DNA of 42,739 nt from Verrucomicrobiaceae bacterium (GTDB lineage: Bacteria; Verrucomicrobiota; Verrucomicrobiia; Verrucomicrobiales; V1-33): positions 1 through 42,739 of the forward strand of contig JAIXVE010000185.1 in NCBI GenBank assembly GCA_027483175.1, given 5' to 3'. Of this stretch, positions 25,181 through 33,227 are shown in pieces. The notes under the pieces were generated by a model. The model saw nothing but the letters and a program-made list of their open reading frames with translations. It made no database searches and was not told the DNA's origin. Positions within the stretch are counted from its first letter, which is position 1, and every line of letters begins with the position of its first letter. A program made the translations under genes and the position numbers.

Positions 25181-26323
25181 ATGCCTTTTTATCTCAGGAA
25201 CTTGGAATCCTGCTCCGTCGCCGATCTCGTGGCGCTGGTGGAGGATCTGTTGCAGCGGGTGGCGGCGCTGGAGGCAGAGAATGCGAGTCTTAAGCAGCAC
25301 GTGCGCGCCTCGATGCGGGCCGCTGCTCCATTGTCGAACGGCAAACCGAACCCTTTTCCGAAAAAGCCCGGACGTTGGGCGGGCGAAGGATGGTTGGTAC
25401 GGCGAGCTATGCTAGTGCCGGGTCCTGAGGATGGCGTGGAGGAGATCCACGTCCCTCCTGATTCGCCGGATCGTCCGCGGTGGGTGGATTCGCTGGAGGT
25501 GGTGGAACAAAGCGCCTCCGTAGAGGACACGCTTCCGCATCCCGTCCGCTGCATTCGGCTCTTCAGTGTGGAGCCGGGCCGTTGCCACGTCTGCCGGTGG
25601 ACGGGGCGGGGTCGGCATGAGGGCCTCGCAGCCGGGCAGCACGGAGCGACCCCTCACCGTACCGGCCCCAAGGTCATGGCTCGGGTGCTCACGCTTTATT
25701 ATCATTACGGACGGCCTCTGAGCACAGTCTTGGATGTCATCGCGGCCGCAACCGGAATTCGCCTGACGCAAAACGCGCTGACTCAGGCCGTCGTGGGCCT
25801 TGCTGCGGAGCGCGGAGTTGTTAACAATAACTATCAGGAACTCCGGGCCGCCGGCCCTGGTTCTGCGTTGGTCAACACCAACGACACAGGATGGCGCGTC
25901 GCTGGCGCGCGTGCCTTTCTCACGGGGTTTTTCACGCCGATCCTTGCGGTGTGTCGAATTGGTCAGGGGCTCGATCATCAGCCGGACTACCGTAGGCTCA
26001 GGGACGCTGGCCATGAGCGGCTGCTGGATGAGATCGGGAGGCAACACGAACAGGGCCGGGCGCTTTTGTTCCTTGAGCATCCCGAGATCGAGTCCACGAA
26101 CAACCGTGGTGAGCGAGGGCTGCGTCGAGCGGTGATTGCCAGGGCGGTGTCTCATTGCTCGGGGAACGAACAGGGTCCCCGAACCGACGAGGCGATGAAA
26201 TGCGTGACTGCGACACTTGCCGTTCGGGGCCACTCCGTCGCTCGGGCCCTCGGCGATCTCATCCAGCTGGTACAGCATTTATATATTAGTGAGCACCAAC
26301 ACCTGAAGAGAGCCCGCCAATGA
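25181..26323 (+). pseudogene. IS66-family transposase with internal deletion
   Basis: The 380-codon frame has the IS66 N-terminus, a damaged zinc ribbon (the first Cys pair is lost; only CHVC remains) and the first catalytic block VNTNDTGWRVAG. It then jumps from LTGFFTPILAVC to DYRRLRDAGHERLLDEI and the C-terminal EIESTNNRGERGLRRAVIAR block with the catalytic Glu. The middle, including the second catalytic Asp region present in the copy at 18747, is deleted. The two copies thus carry complementary losses. Its stop overlaps the ATG of the following hydrolase gene. Confidence 0.85.
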
Positions 26324-28116
26324 ATACTCAACCCGTGCTTAATGATTCCGAGAACACGCTTATCGTGTTCTTGCACGCATACAGCCACAGCCCAAAAAAC
26401 CTGGAGGACATCGTCTCTGCGTCCGTTTCAGACTTTCCAAACGCACACATTCTCTGCCCTCTACTGCCGACCTCCGTAATATCGACCAAGAGTCCGAACA
26501 GCATAGTTATACAAATTCTTGAGGAGATAGATCTTGCGTTTAAGGCAACTCTGTCTAATAATCGACAATATAAGCGCATCATTCTGGTTGGCCACAGCCT
26601 CGGCGCGCTTCTCGCAAGAAAGGTGTATGTCGTTGCATGTGGTGAAAGAGTCAAAGCACCCTTCGGTCCAGAATACGATGGCCAGCGAAAAACTCATGGC
26701 ACCTTAGTTCCGGCGCGCGAGTGGGCTCACTTAGTAACTCGAATTGTATTGCTTGCTGGTATAAACAGAGGATGGAGGATATCGCACCATCTTAACATGG
26801 TTCGCGCGCCACTTTGGGCAATTGGTTTAGCCATCGCTCATGTAATGCGAGCGATAACGGGCCGAACCTTTCTGATAACGACAATCCGCCAAGGCGCTGA
26901 GTTCATCACCGAACTTCGCATACAGTGGATCTGCATGCTCCAAGATCTAGTTGACGCTGAAGGGTTGGAGGTCGACGAGCGAAGAGCACCAACTGGTACC
27001 GCAACGACCATCCAACTCCTTGGATCGCAGGATGATTTGGTCGGCCCTGAAGATAACATCGACCTTGTTTCTGGTGGCGATTTCTATTATTTGGATGTTC
27101 CCAAGTCCGGCCATGAGAATGTCATTGCTCTCAGCGACCCGGCCTACGGTCCGGAGCGCAGGAGACTGTTTCTTCTCGCTTTATCCGGAACGGTGAAGCA
27201 ATTGGAGGCCGAGTCAATCGTCCCGTCGGATGACAAATTCATTTCGCCGAATGTCGCCGTTCGTCGAGTGGTTTTCGTTATACATGGCATACGCGACGCG
27301 GGATACTGGACGCACAAGATCGCACGAAGAATAAAGCGTCGAGCTGGTCCAGCGTTATCAGACTGGGCGACGGAGACGTCAAGTTACGGCTATTTTCCAA
27401 TGTTACCATTTATTTTTCCGTGGTATCGTCGTAGAAAGGTCGAGTGGTTGATGGATCAGTATACCGAGGCGTTGGCGCGTTTTCCAAATGCAACTTTTTC
27501 ATATGTTGGACATAGTAACGGCACCTATTTGATTGCAAAGGCCCTCCAACTCTATCCGTGCTGTAGGTTTGATAATATCGTTTTTGCAGGTAGCGTGGTG
27601 TCCGTGAGCTATGACTGGAGACAACTGTTAGACGCCAATCCCCCCAGAGTGAATGCTGTCCTTAACTTTGTGGCTTCCAGAGATTGGGTTGTCGCCTTCT
27701 TCCCAAAGCTTTTCCAAATGTTCCGGCTGCAGGACCTTGGAAGCGCAGGCCACGACGGCTTCACACTTGCTGGAACCACTAATGTCCACGAGCGAAAATA
27801 CATTGATGGCGGCCACGGAGCCGCAATTGGTGAGGAACAATGGAACCTAATTGCAGACTTCGTCCTCTCCGGAAAACCTCCTAGCGAAGATGGAATTCCA
27901 AACCAAGTATCGAAGCGGTCGTGGTTTGTTCGAACTTTTGGCAGTTTTCCTCTGGTAGTATGGTTGATTATAGCTACATTCCTAGCCTTGATCTGGTTTG
28001 GAATACTATTAATCATTAAGTCGATGCCTCTTGGACCCGTCACTCAAGGCATTGCGATTGGTGTTGGTACGACTGTGTATTGCCTCATCATCTGGTTGGC
28101 AATCACAAGGCTGTAG
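26320..28116 (+). CDS. Double alpha/beta-hydrolase protein with C-terminal membrane hairpin
   Basis: The protein has 598 residues. Domain 1 (about 12-290): VFLHAYSHSP loop, nucleophile Ser93 in VGHSLGA, acid candidate in GSQDDLVG near 239 and His265 in SGHENVI. Domain 2 (about 312-515): VIHGIRD loop, Ser399 in VGHSNGTY, acid candidate in SRDWVV near 455 and His499 in GGHGAAIG. Two membrane helices follow at about 545-567 and 573-596. Both triads appear complete. The ATG at 26320 overlaps the stop of the IS66 frame, and a purine-rich GAAGAGAG lies about 10 bases upstream. The fold suggests lipase or esterase activity; the substrate is unknown. Confidence 0.8.
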   Translation: MNTQPVLNDSENTLIVFLHAYSHSPKNLEDIVSASVSDFPNAHILCPLLPTSVISTKSPNSIVIQILEEIDLAFKATLSNNRQYKRIILVGHSLGALLARKVYVVACGERVKAPFGPEYDGQRKTHGTLVPAREWAHLVTRIVLLAGINRGWRISHHLNMVRAPLWAIGLAIAHVMRAITGRTFLITTIRQGAEFITELRIQWICMLQDLVDAEGLEVDERRAPTGTATTIQLLGSQDDLVGPEDNIDLVSGGDFYYLDVPKSGHENVIALSDPAYGPERRRLFLLALSGTVKQLEAESIVPSDDKFISPNVAVRRVVFVIHGIRDAGYWTHKIARRIKRRAGPALSDWATETSSYGYFPMLPFIFPWYRRRKVEWLMDQYTEALARFPNATFSYVGHSNGTYLIAKALQLYPCCRFDNIVFAGSVVSVSYDWRQLLDANPPRVNAVLNFVASRDWVVAFFPKLFQMFRLQDLGSAGHDGFTLAGTTNVHERKYIDGGHGAAIGEEQWNLIADFVLSGKPPSEDGIPNQVSKRSWFVRTFGSFPLVVWLIIATFLALIWFGILLIIKSMPLGPVTQGIAIGVGTTVYCLIIWLAITRL

Positions 28117-28253
28117 CGTGCCCAAATTCCTCGTTTACGTTTCAGAGGTCCGCTGAATTCTGCTCCACGGCCCACCCGCACTCTCCACCCAGAGTAAGCC
28201 TTTGACGGGGGCCCGTCGGATCGAAGGTGCGGGAATCGACCGGCGGCGTGACG

Positions 28254-28583
28254 ATGCTGGCCATGAGTCACTCAACATCTCGGTATCGGCGCGCGGCTCT
28301 GCTGCGCGATCTGGAACGCAGCGGGCTTTCGGTCGCCGAGTTCTGTCGGCGCAAAGGGATTGCCTACAGCACCGTCGCAGCGTGGCGCGCGCCGGAACGG
28401 CGACTTGTCGCTCCCAGGTTTGTCGAGATCGAAACCGTGCCGCCGGCGGCCGCTGCTGCCGCACGCCCTGAGCGTCACACACCAGACCAGCGTCATGCGG
28501 CGGCTCTCTGTGCCGAACTCACGCTCTCGGGAGGTGCGGTGCTGCGCGTCTATGCATCCGCCGGCGCAGGAGGTGCCTCATGA
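28254..28583 (+). CDS. tnpA: IS66 accessory protein TnpA
   Basis: The ATG at 28254 (a further ATG follows at 28263) gives 109 residues; the frame is open from 28227. The helix-turn-helix motif LERSGLSVAEFCRRKGIAYSTVAAWR is diagnostic of IS66 TnpA. The C-terminal part (CAELTLSGGAVLRVYA) matches the usual strand pair. The stop overlaps the ATG of a tnpB start as ATGA, as in complete IS66 operons. Confidence 0.75.
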   Translation: MLAMSHSTSRYRRAALLRDLERSGLSVAEFCRRKGIAYSTVAAWRAPERRLVAPRFVEIETVPPAAAAAARPERHTPDQRHAAALCAELTLSGGAVLRVYASAGAGGAS

Positions 28584-28660
28584 TATTCAGTTACCGCCTC
28601 AGCAATACACATAGGTCCGAAGGTGCGCGGGCGAGGTTCCCGCGGATGATGGATGCATGA
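28580..28660 (+). pseudogene. tnpB: IS66 tnpB start, truncated
   Basis: The 26-codon frame begins MIFSYRLS, like the start of IS66 TnpB, then continues with unrelated residues and stops. It overlaps tnpA by ATGA. The body of tnpB is gone. Confidence 0.5.
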
Positions 28661-28815
28661 TTCAGGCCACTGTTTCCGAACGGTCCGCGCGTTGGCGCGG
28701 TCTGCTGGCAAGGCAGAGTTCCTCGGGTTTGAGCGTCGCCGCGTTCTGCCGGCGCGAGGGTGTGGCCCTATCCACTTTTCATTGGTGGAGGCGGAAGCTC
28801 GCAGGTCCAGACTGA
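28657..28815 (+). pseudogene. Second tnpA-like frame, interrupted
   Basis: The 52-codon frame has a TnpA-type helix-turn-helix (SSGLSVAAFCRREGVALSTFHWWRRKLAG) that differs from the tnpA just upstream. It stops at TGA 28813-28815. The same frame continues beyond the stop with a TnpA-like strand (VRLCNARSGIWIEFAP) and a second stop at about 29018, indicating a nonsense-inactivated gene. Confidence 0.6.
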
Positions 28816-29051
28816 CGTGGTGCCCTTGCTTCCGTCGACTGGGTGGAGGCCCAGCCGTTGACGACGCCGTCTCCTCCCAGTGACGCAGCCGTCCGGCTCT
28901 GCAATGCGCGCAGCGGGATCTGGATCGAGTTCGCACCCAGCCGCGCCTCCGATTCAACTCCGCCTATTTTCTCGGCGGACACAAGGTCAGGTTGGACTGC
29001 CCCATGCGGTCGGACTTGAGGTGCTGACTTTTCAAGCTTACAACTTTCCCC

Positions 29052-29213
29052 GTGCAAGTGACCCTTACTTCCGAGCGTTCGATCACCATTCCGCCCGATG
29101 TATGGGAGGCGTTTGTTGAAGGCTGGAAGGATCCGTGGGCCGGCCTAACGACGAATGAGGTGATGGATGAATTGCGCGGACCCGTGGCGTTGCCTCCCGA
29201 CATAGTGCCATGA
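29052..29213 (+). CDS. Possible AbrB-like antitoxin fragment
   Basis: The 53-residue frame starts at GTG. The opening VQVTLTSERSITIPPDV resembles the first strand and turn of AbrB/MazE-type antitoxins, and TTNEVMDELRG resembles the C-terminal tail found in such proteins, but the middle is unusual. The IS66 remnant ends 10 bases upstream and may have removed the true start. The stop overlaps the next ATG as ATGA. Confidence 0.4.
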   Translation: MQVTLTSERSITIPPDVWEAFVEGWKDPWAGLTTNEVMDELRGPVALPPDIVP

Positions 29214-29506
29214 GAATGACCCTCGACTTGCCCGACGCGATTTTTGAGGAAGCAAAGGCCCGTGCTGTCCAGGAGGGCGTCTCGCTTGAGGAACTGCTCG
29301 TCACATACATTGAGGCTGGCCTGCGTGGACCGCAACAATCGGCAGAGGACACGGTTCCTCGCAGTCCCCATCCACTCCCCGTGGCGTGGGAGGCCGATGG
29401 CACTGCGACTCCGGCGCTTTCCAATGCGGAGCTGTACGCCATCCTCGAAAAAGAAGAGATCGCGAGTTTCCACCGCGTTGCCAACCAGTCTCAGGCACGA
29501 CCATGA
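29210..29506 (+). CDS. VapB-like ribbon-helix-helix antitoxin
   Basis: The protein has 98 residues. The N-terminus MRMTLDLPDAIFEEAKARAVQEGVSLEELL is a ribbon-helix-helix DNA-binding motif as in VapB antitoxins. The C-terminal part (PLPVAWEADG, ALSNAELYAILEKEE) is the usual toxin-binding tail. It overlaps the gene before it (ATGA) and the truncated frame after it (ATGA), the arrangement of toxin-antitoxin operons. It appears orphaned because the following toxin frame is not a PIN domain. Confidence 0.6.
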   Translation: MRMTLDLPDAIFEEAKARAVQEGVSLEELLVTYIEAGLRGPQQSAEDTVPRSPHPLPVAWEADGTATPALSNAELYAILEKEEIASFHRVANQSQARP

Positions 29507-29619
29507 TCGATCATCTGGTTGGGAATAGTCAGATCGGGAGCGGAAGGGATTCGGGGATGGTGGTATTTCGGTGCGGTTGCGGGTTGGGGGAAGTGGGCGA
29601 TGTGTGTGAGTTTTCATGA
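29503..29619 (+). pseudogene. Truncated toxin position downstream of VapB-like antitoxin
   Basis: A 38-codon frame opens with ATG overlapping the antitoxin stop, exactly where a VapC toxin would start. After MIDHLVG the sequence lacks any PIN-domain acidic motif and the composition turns G-rich like the native right-hand core. This suggests that the foreign DNA breaks off inside the toxin gene at about 29515-29540. Confidence 0.4.
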
Positions 29620-29641
29620 TCCCTAGCCTGTTGATTCCTGT

Positions 29642-30250
29642 ATGACCCTGCGCGTTCTTTCTGTTATCGGGATGTTCTGGCTGGGGATTGCGGAGTCGGA
29701 GGCGGCGGTTGCGATGGTGGTGGTGCCGGATGGGGTGGGTGGGACGCGGTACACGTTTGAGGAAGTGTCAGCGAATCCGCTGGTGCCGGTGAGCATGGTG
29801 CTGAGCAGTGGCTTCCGGATGGAATTGCCGCCGGGGATGTTTGTGGCGAGCGGGCCGGGCTCTGGTGGGGCGAGCGACATTGTGGGCGTGTTTCCGGCGA
29901 TTGCGCGGGTGAGGGAAACGGGGAGCGGTGGGGCGTATGATGTGGTCTCGCTGCTGATCGGGGCGGACGGAGGTTATGCCTCGTTCGGGTTTGATCGGGC
30001 GTTCGTGCCGGGGCCGGGGCAGAGTGAGGCTCGGTTTGCGCTGGTGCCGGGTGCGCCGGGAAGTCTCGGGATTGCGCCGGAGGCATTGGTGCCAGGAACG
30101 CATGTGGTCAGCTCGGTTTTGTTTGGGTCGGTGACGGTCACGGTGGTGCCGGAACCGGGGAGTGCGGGATTGCTGGCGGTGGCGGTGCTGATGGCCCTGA
30201 GGCGGCGGGGTGGTGGGCGTGTGGTGGTTGCGGGGGGAGTTTTTTGCTGA
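29642..30250 (+). CDS. PEP-CTERM secreted protein
   Basis: The protein has 202 residues: a Sec signal (MTLRVLSVIGMFWLGIAESEA), a Gly/Val-rich beta-type body and a C-terminal sorting signal VPEPGSAGLLAVAVLMALRRR. PEP-CTERM proteins are recognised by an exosortase, cleaved and placed on the surface, often with an exopolysaccharide system. No exosortase gene is in the window. The last 120 bases are duplicated at 33228 on the other side of the restriction-modification pair. Confidence 0.85.
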   Translation: MTLRVLSVIGMFWLGIAESEAAVAMVVVPDGVGGTRYTFEEVSANPLVPVSMVLSSGFRMELPPGMFVASGPGSGGASDIVGVFPAIARVRETGSGGAYDVVSLLIGADGGYASFGFDRAFVPGPGQSEARFALVPGAPGSLGIAPEALVPGTHVVSSVLFGSVTVTVVPEPGSAGLLAVAVLMALRRRGGGRVVVAGGVFC

Positions 30251-30302
30251 ATTCGGCGCACCGGAGGCTCCCTGCTGGAATGGGGACGTGTATGTCAGTG
30301 GA
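30123..30302 (+). repeat. Left copy of long duplication (PEP-CTERM tail plus murA head)
   Basis: The first 118 bases closely match 33228-33343 (PEP-CTERM coding end, only scattered differences). A second block at 30260-30302 matches the murA 5' coding region at 33426-33467 (ACCGGAGGCTCCCTGCTGGA shared exactly). About 70 bases between the blocks, including the murA start codon, have been lost from this copy. Confidence 0.85.
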
Positions 30303-30604
30303 ATTTCCGGCGACAGCGCCTTCGCGGACCCTGTGGCCAAGACGAACCTGCCTGCGATCTTCCAGCAGCACGGCCTTGAGATCGTCCACAGTCAGGAAGC
30401 CGGACACTCGATTTTTCATTTGCCCTGCAGCCAGTTCCGATGGAGAACTGAGGTATCAAACCCGCCGCGCCTATGCTTGCATGCCTAATTCGGCGGGTGT
30501 TTTTTGCCCTGAAGGCCCGGCTTGGAGGAGAGGGGGGAGGTCGTGAATGGCACCAAGCCGATGCTGATATTGGAGCAGCAGGCAGACATGTTGATTTCAC
30601 CAAC
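30303..30604. other. Stretch between left duplication and restriction gene
   Basis: No gene is seen. The minus frame at 30300-30419 reads protein-like (GFLTVDDLKAVLLEDRRQVRLG) but cannot be tied to a family and runs into the duplication. A terminator-like hairpin is listed separately. Confidence 0.45.
30460..30505 (+). terminator. Terminator-like hairpin with long loop
   Basis: ACCCGCCG (30460-30467) pairs with CGGCGGGT (30491-30498) around a 23-base loop and is followed by a T run at 30500-30505. It has the polarity of a plus-strand terminator, and no intact plus-strand gene lies directly before it. Confidence 0.4.
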
Positions 30605-31417
30605 TCAACCCGCCTGATTAGAGCGCTGGCGGTAGCTCTGCAGATCAGCTGTATCGATCTGATCGCCGGGAACTAGCACATAATGACGCTCGTCCACGAT
30701 TCGAACCATTCCATCGACATCGAGACAGAGTTCAAAAAGTGCGATTCTGGAGTCATCCATGAACTGAGCTGATATGGCCCGGCATCTCAGGTTCGGAAAC
30801 TTCTCGGAACAGCATGCGATGTCCTGCTTCGCCTGAACAACCGACAACTGATCGCCGCCGCCCTTTGCCTGCACTGGAATGATGTATTGGCAACCGCAGC
30901 GGTCGACACCAACGTACACTTCATCAATCTCAATTTGTCCCAGCCTTTTCACCGTCGTCCGCAAATGGTTCTGCAGGGAGTATGATGCCACACCAAGAAA
31001 AACGTCGATCAGGCGATTGTAGCGGACCTTTGCGAGAAGTGCCTGTTCATCAGACAGTGAATTGGTAGAGATGATTTCAGGGGTTGCGTCCGGCAGCTTG
31101 ATCGTCACAAGATTCGGGTTAGGTGCGATACGGTTGACCGGGACCAGCCGAAATTCGTAAAGCCCGCGTCCAGCGCCCTCTATGACCCATTCCTTTCCTG
31201 TCGGTTGAGTCGAGAGAATCTCCGGAGGGAGCTCATTCCGATATCGAAAAGAATACAGGATATCGCCGAGGTTTTTTAGATTCCTGATGCCAAGGCGGTC
31301 GGCAGCTTCCGTCAGTTCCTCTCTCGAAAACGGGATGGACGTCGTTCCGCTCGTGTAGGCTTTCTTGAAGATTGCAGCGACCACCGCTTGGTAGCGATTG
31401 GGATTTCTCTTCTTCAT
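30605..31417 (-). CDS. Probable type II restriction endonuclease
   Basis: The protein has 270 residues. I do not recognise a named enzyme. The N-terminal 60 residues look like a small helical domain. Residues 161-190 contain a PD-(D/E)XK-like core: IEIDEVYVGVD (Asp172) followed by IIPVQAKGGGD with Gln183-x-Lys185, the Q-x-K variant of the catalytic dyad. The start overlaps the methyltransferase stop as ATGA on the minus strand, the classic tight coupling of a type II system. The gene order, methyltransferase first, allows protection before cutting. Codon usage and GC differ from the core genes on both sides. Assignment rests on context plus the partial motif. Confidence 0.7.
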   Translation of the reverse strand: MKKRNPNRYQAVVAAIFKKAYTSGTTSIPFSREELTEAADRLGIRNLKNLGDILYSFRYRNELPPEILSTQPTGKEWVIEGAGRGLYEFRLVPVNRIAPNPNLVTIKLPDATPEIISTNSLSDEQALLAKVRYNRLIDVFLGVASYSLQNHLRTTVKRLGQIEIDEVYVGVDRCGCQYIIPVQAKGGGDQLSVVQAKQDIACCSEKFPNLRCRAISAQFMDDSRIALFELCLDVDGMVRIVDERHYVLVPGDQIDTADLQSYRQRSNQAG

Positions 31418-32763
31418 GCGGATTGGATTGTGAGATTACAGAGCCGCGCGGCCTCTGTTTCGAGTTGTGTCCGCTTGCGGTCACCGCTTTTGCGGTCCCG
31501 TTTCTGAATGGGCATCGCTACACCCCAGTGCGCTGAAGCCTGAGACATATCGGCATGGAGCAAGGCTGGATCCCCGAGGGCAATTGGGACTACTCCCGGT
31601 TTGGGTGCAATTCCCATCGCATTGATGAGCGCCGATGCCACTGCGCGGGCCAGTGGAGGAGGCACTGAGTTTCCTATCTGACGAGCTCCGTGCCACTTGG
31701 TGGAATGGAAGCGAAACCAGTCCGGGAACCCATGCAGCCGTGCCATTTCGCGGACGGTAACACAACGCGGGTGATGATAGTGAATCGGTCGCGGACTGGT
31801 GAACGCTCCCCTAGCAGCATCAGTTCCGGCCCGGAGAGTGTTCGATACCCCGTCTGGGGGAAGCTTGAAGAATCTTGAAATCGGTTCAATTTCACCCGAC
31901 TTGGTTCCGCTGAAGCGCCGGGTTGAAATTTCCGAATGCTCTGTCCGAGCGCTGGATGTCAGCATCTCTGAATTCCAAAGTCTCACATCGCCATAGTGCC
32001 ATGAGGTGGCGTCGAGGCATCGCATCTCCCTGGCATATTGGGATGGCTTTCCCCATCGGGGAGGCTTGACTTCGTCCTGATACTTCAGTTCTGAAAATGC
32101 ATCAGCATTAGGAAGATCATCAAGCGCATCCCTACACGACGGCCCCGCCGGCAGATTCAGTTCATAATGGCATCCCGCTTTCGTGGAGACAGCCAGCGGA
32201 TAGTCAGGCGCTCTCAGTTTTCTCCTTGCACCCAACAGAAACAAGCGTTTTCGGTCCTGCGGGACTCCGAATGAAGCTGCGTTCAGAACCATCCATGGTA
32301 GCCTGACTTTGTATCCGGCGGAATCGAACGCATGGATCAACTCTTCCAGAAACTTTCTGTGGCTACCCACGGTCAGACCCTTGACGTTCTCAAAAACAAA
32401 GTAATCGGCTTCGAGTTCCGAAACAATGCGGACAAAATCAAGCACTAGGCTGTTGCGGGGATCTTCCAGAGCTCGTTTGCCAATCATCGAAAAACCCTGA
32501 CAGGGCGCGCCACCGAAAACGACATCCACTTTGCCAGTGATGCCCGCAAGCTTCCGAATGAGATCTCCCGTCACATTCTGAACCGAGTGAGGAATCATCA
32601 CACAGTTCGGAAAGTTGAACTTATGAATGCAGCAGTGGATCGGATCGATTTCCACCGCGGCGGCGATGTGGAAACCCGCCTGCTCGAAACCAAGAGACAT
32701 TCCACCAGCGCCAGCAAAAAGATCGACGCCGACCGGTCTAGACGATCCAGCTTCACGTATCAT
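31414..32763 (-). CDS. DNA (cytosine-5) methyltransferase
   Basis: From the ATG at 32763 the protein has 449 residues. Motifs are in standard order: I (DLFAGAGGMSLGF, 14-26), IV with catalytic Cys88 in GGAPCQGFS, VI (ENV, 125-127), VIII (QDRKRLF, 169-175), IX (CVTVREMARLHGFPDWF) and X (IGNSVPPPLARAVASAL). The target-recognition region lies between VIII and IX. The frame is open 139 codons further upstream, but that part lacks similarity. It methylates C5 of cytosine at an unknown site and protects DNA from the coupled endonuclease. Confidence 0.95.
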   Translation of the reverse strand: MIREAGSSRPVGVDLFAGAGGMSLGFEQAGFHIAAAVEIDPIHCCIHKFNFPNCVMIPHSVQNVTGDLIRKLAGITGKVDVVFGGAPCQGFSMIGKRALEDPRNSLVLDFVRIVSELEADYFVFENVKGLTVGSHRKFLEELIHAFDSAGYKVRLPWMVLNAASFGVPQDRKRLFLLGARRKLRAPDYPLAVSTKAGCHYELNLPAGPSCRDALDDLPNADAFSELKYQDEVKPPRWGKPSQYAREMRCLDATSWHYGDVRLWNSEMLTSSARTEHSEISTRRFSGTKSGEIEPISRFFKLPPDGVSNTLRAGTDAARGAFTSPRPIHYHHPRCVTVREMARLHGFPDWFRFHSTKWHGARQIGNSVPPPLARAVASALINAMGIAPKPGVVPIALGDPALLHADMSQASAHWGVAMPIQKRDRKSGDRKRTQLETEAARLCNLTIQSA

Positions 32764-33227
32764 GACCCTCTTATGATTTCGCTTCTGTCCCGGTTCAAGG
32801 GAGTTTTCGGACGTCGGCTTGAGTCCGGTTACGGACTGCTTGAGTTTTGGGGGGAGGAGGGTCGGAGGGCGTGACGATCCGCGACCAGCCACAACGGGGA
32901 GTTCCGTGGGATCCCCCGCGGTAAATAGGGAGTTCATCACAGCTGCGGCTTGCGGGGAAAAGGCAATTGTGCTGTCTCCGGGCGAACACGCTTCGGTTTT
33001 GGCCGCTCTGCTCTTACTCGAAGATGTATTCCAAACGCTCATGGGCGGTTTCGGCAGCGATGTCATCCCGACCCGTGCTAGAGACCGATGCGGCGCGCTC
33101 CTGCTCCCCGGCCTTCCGCGTAACCCCGCCGCTGAAACGCGGGCGGCGGCGTCACCGGTATAGGGGCGAGCCTGCATCAACGGGAGCGACGCTGAGAGAA
33201 TCGGAGCAGTCTGCTGTCCGGCTTCAA
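32764..33227. other. Stretch between methyltransferase and right duplication
   Basis: This should hold the promoter of the restriction-modification operon. Several frames are open on both strands (for example plus 32819-33163 and the upstream extension of the methyltransferase frame), but none looks like a known protein. I see no controller-protein gene and no obvious C-box. Confidence 0.5.

Larger units (their letters stand above)
28194..29041 (+). mobile_element. IS66-type insertion remnant
   Basis: This stretch starts with GTAAGCC (28194) and ends with AGCTTAC (29035-29041), matching the GTAAGC ends usual for IS66 elements as an imperfect inverted pair. Inside lie a tnpA gene, the first codons of a tnpB and a second broken tnpA-like frame, but no tnpC. 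It is therefore a non-autonomous deletion derivative. The eight bases on either side (CACCCAGA and AACTTTCC) do not form a target duplication. Confidence 0.55.

Noticed and set aside
32819..33163. 114-codon plus frame before the right duplication
   Set aside because: It lacks any recognisable domain or ribosome-binding site and overlaps the open but unsupported upstream extension of the methyltransferase frame.
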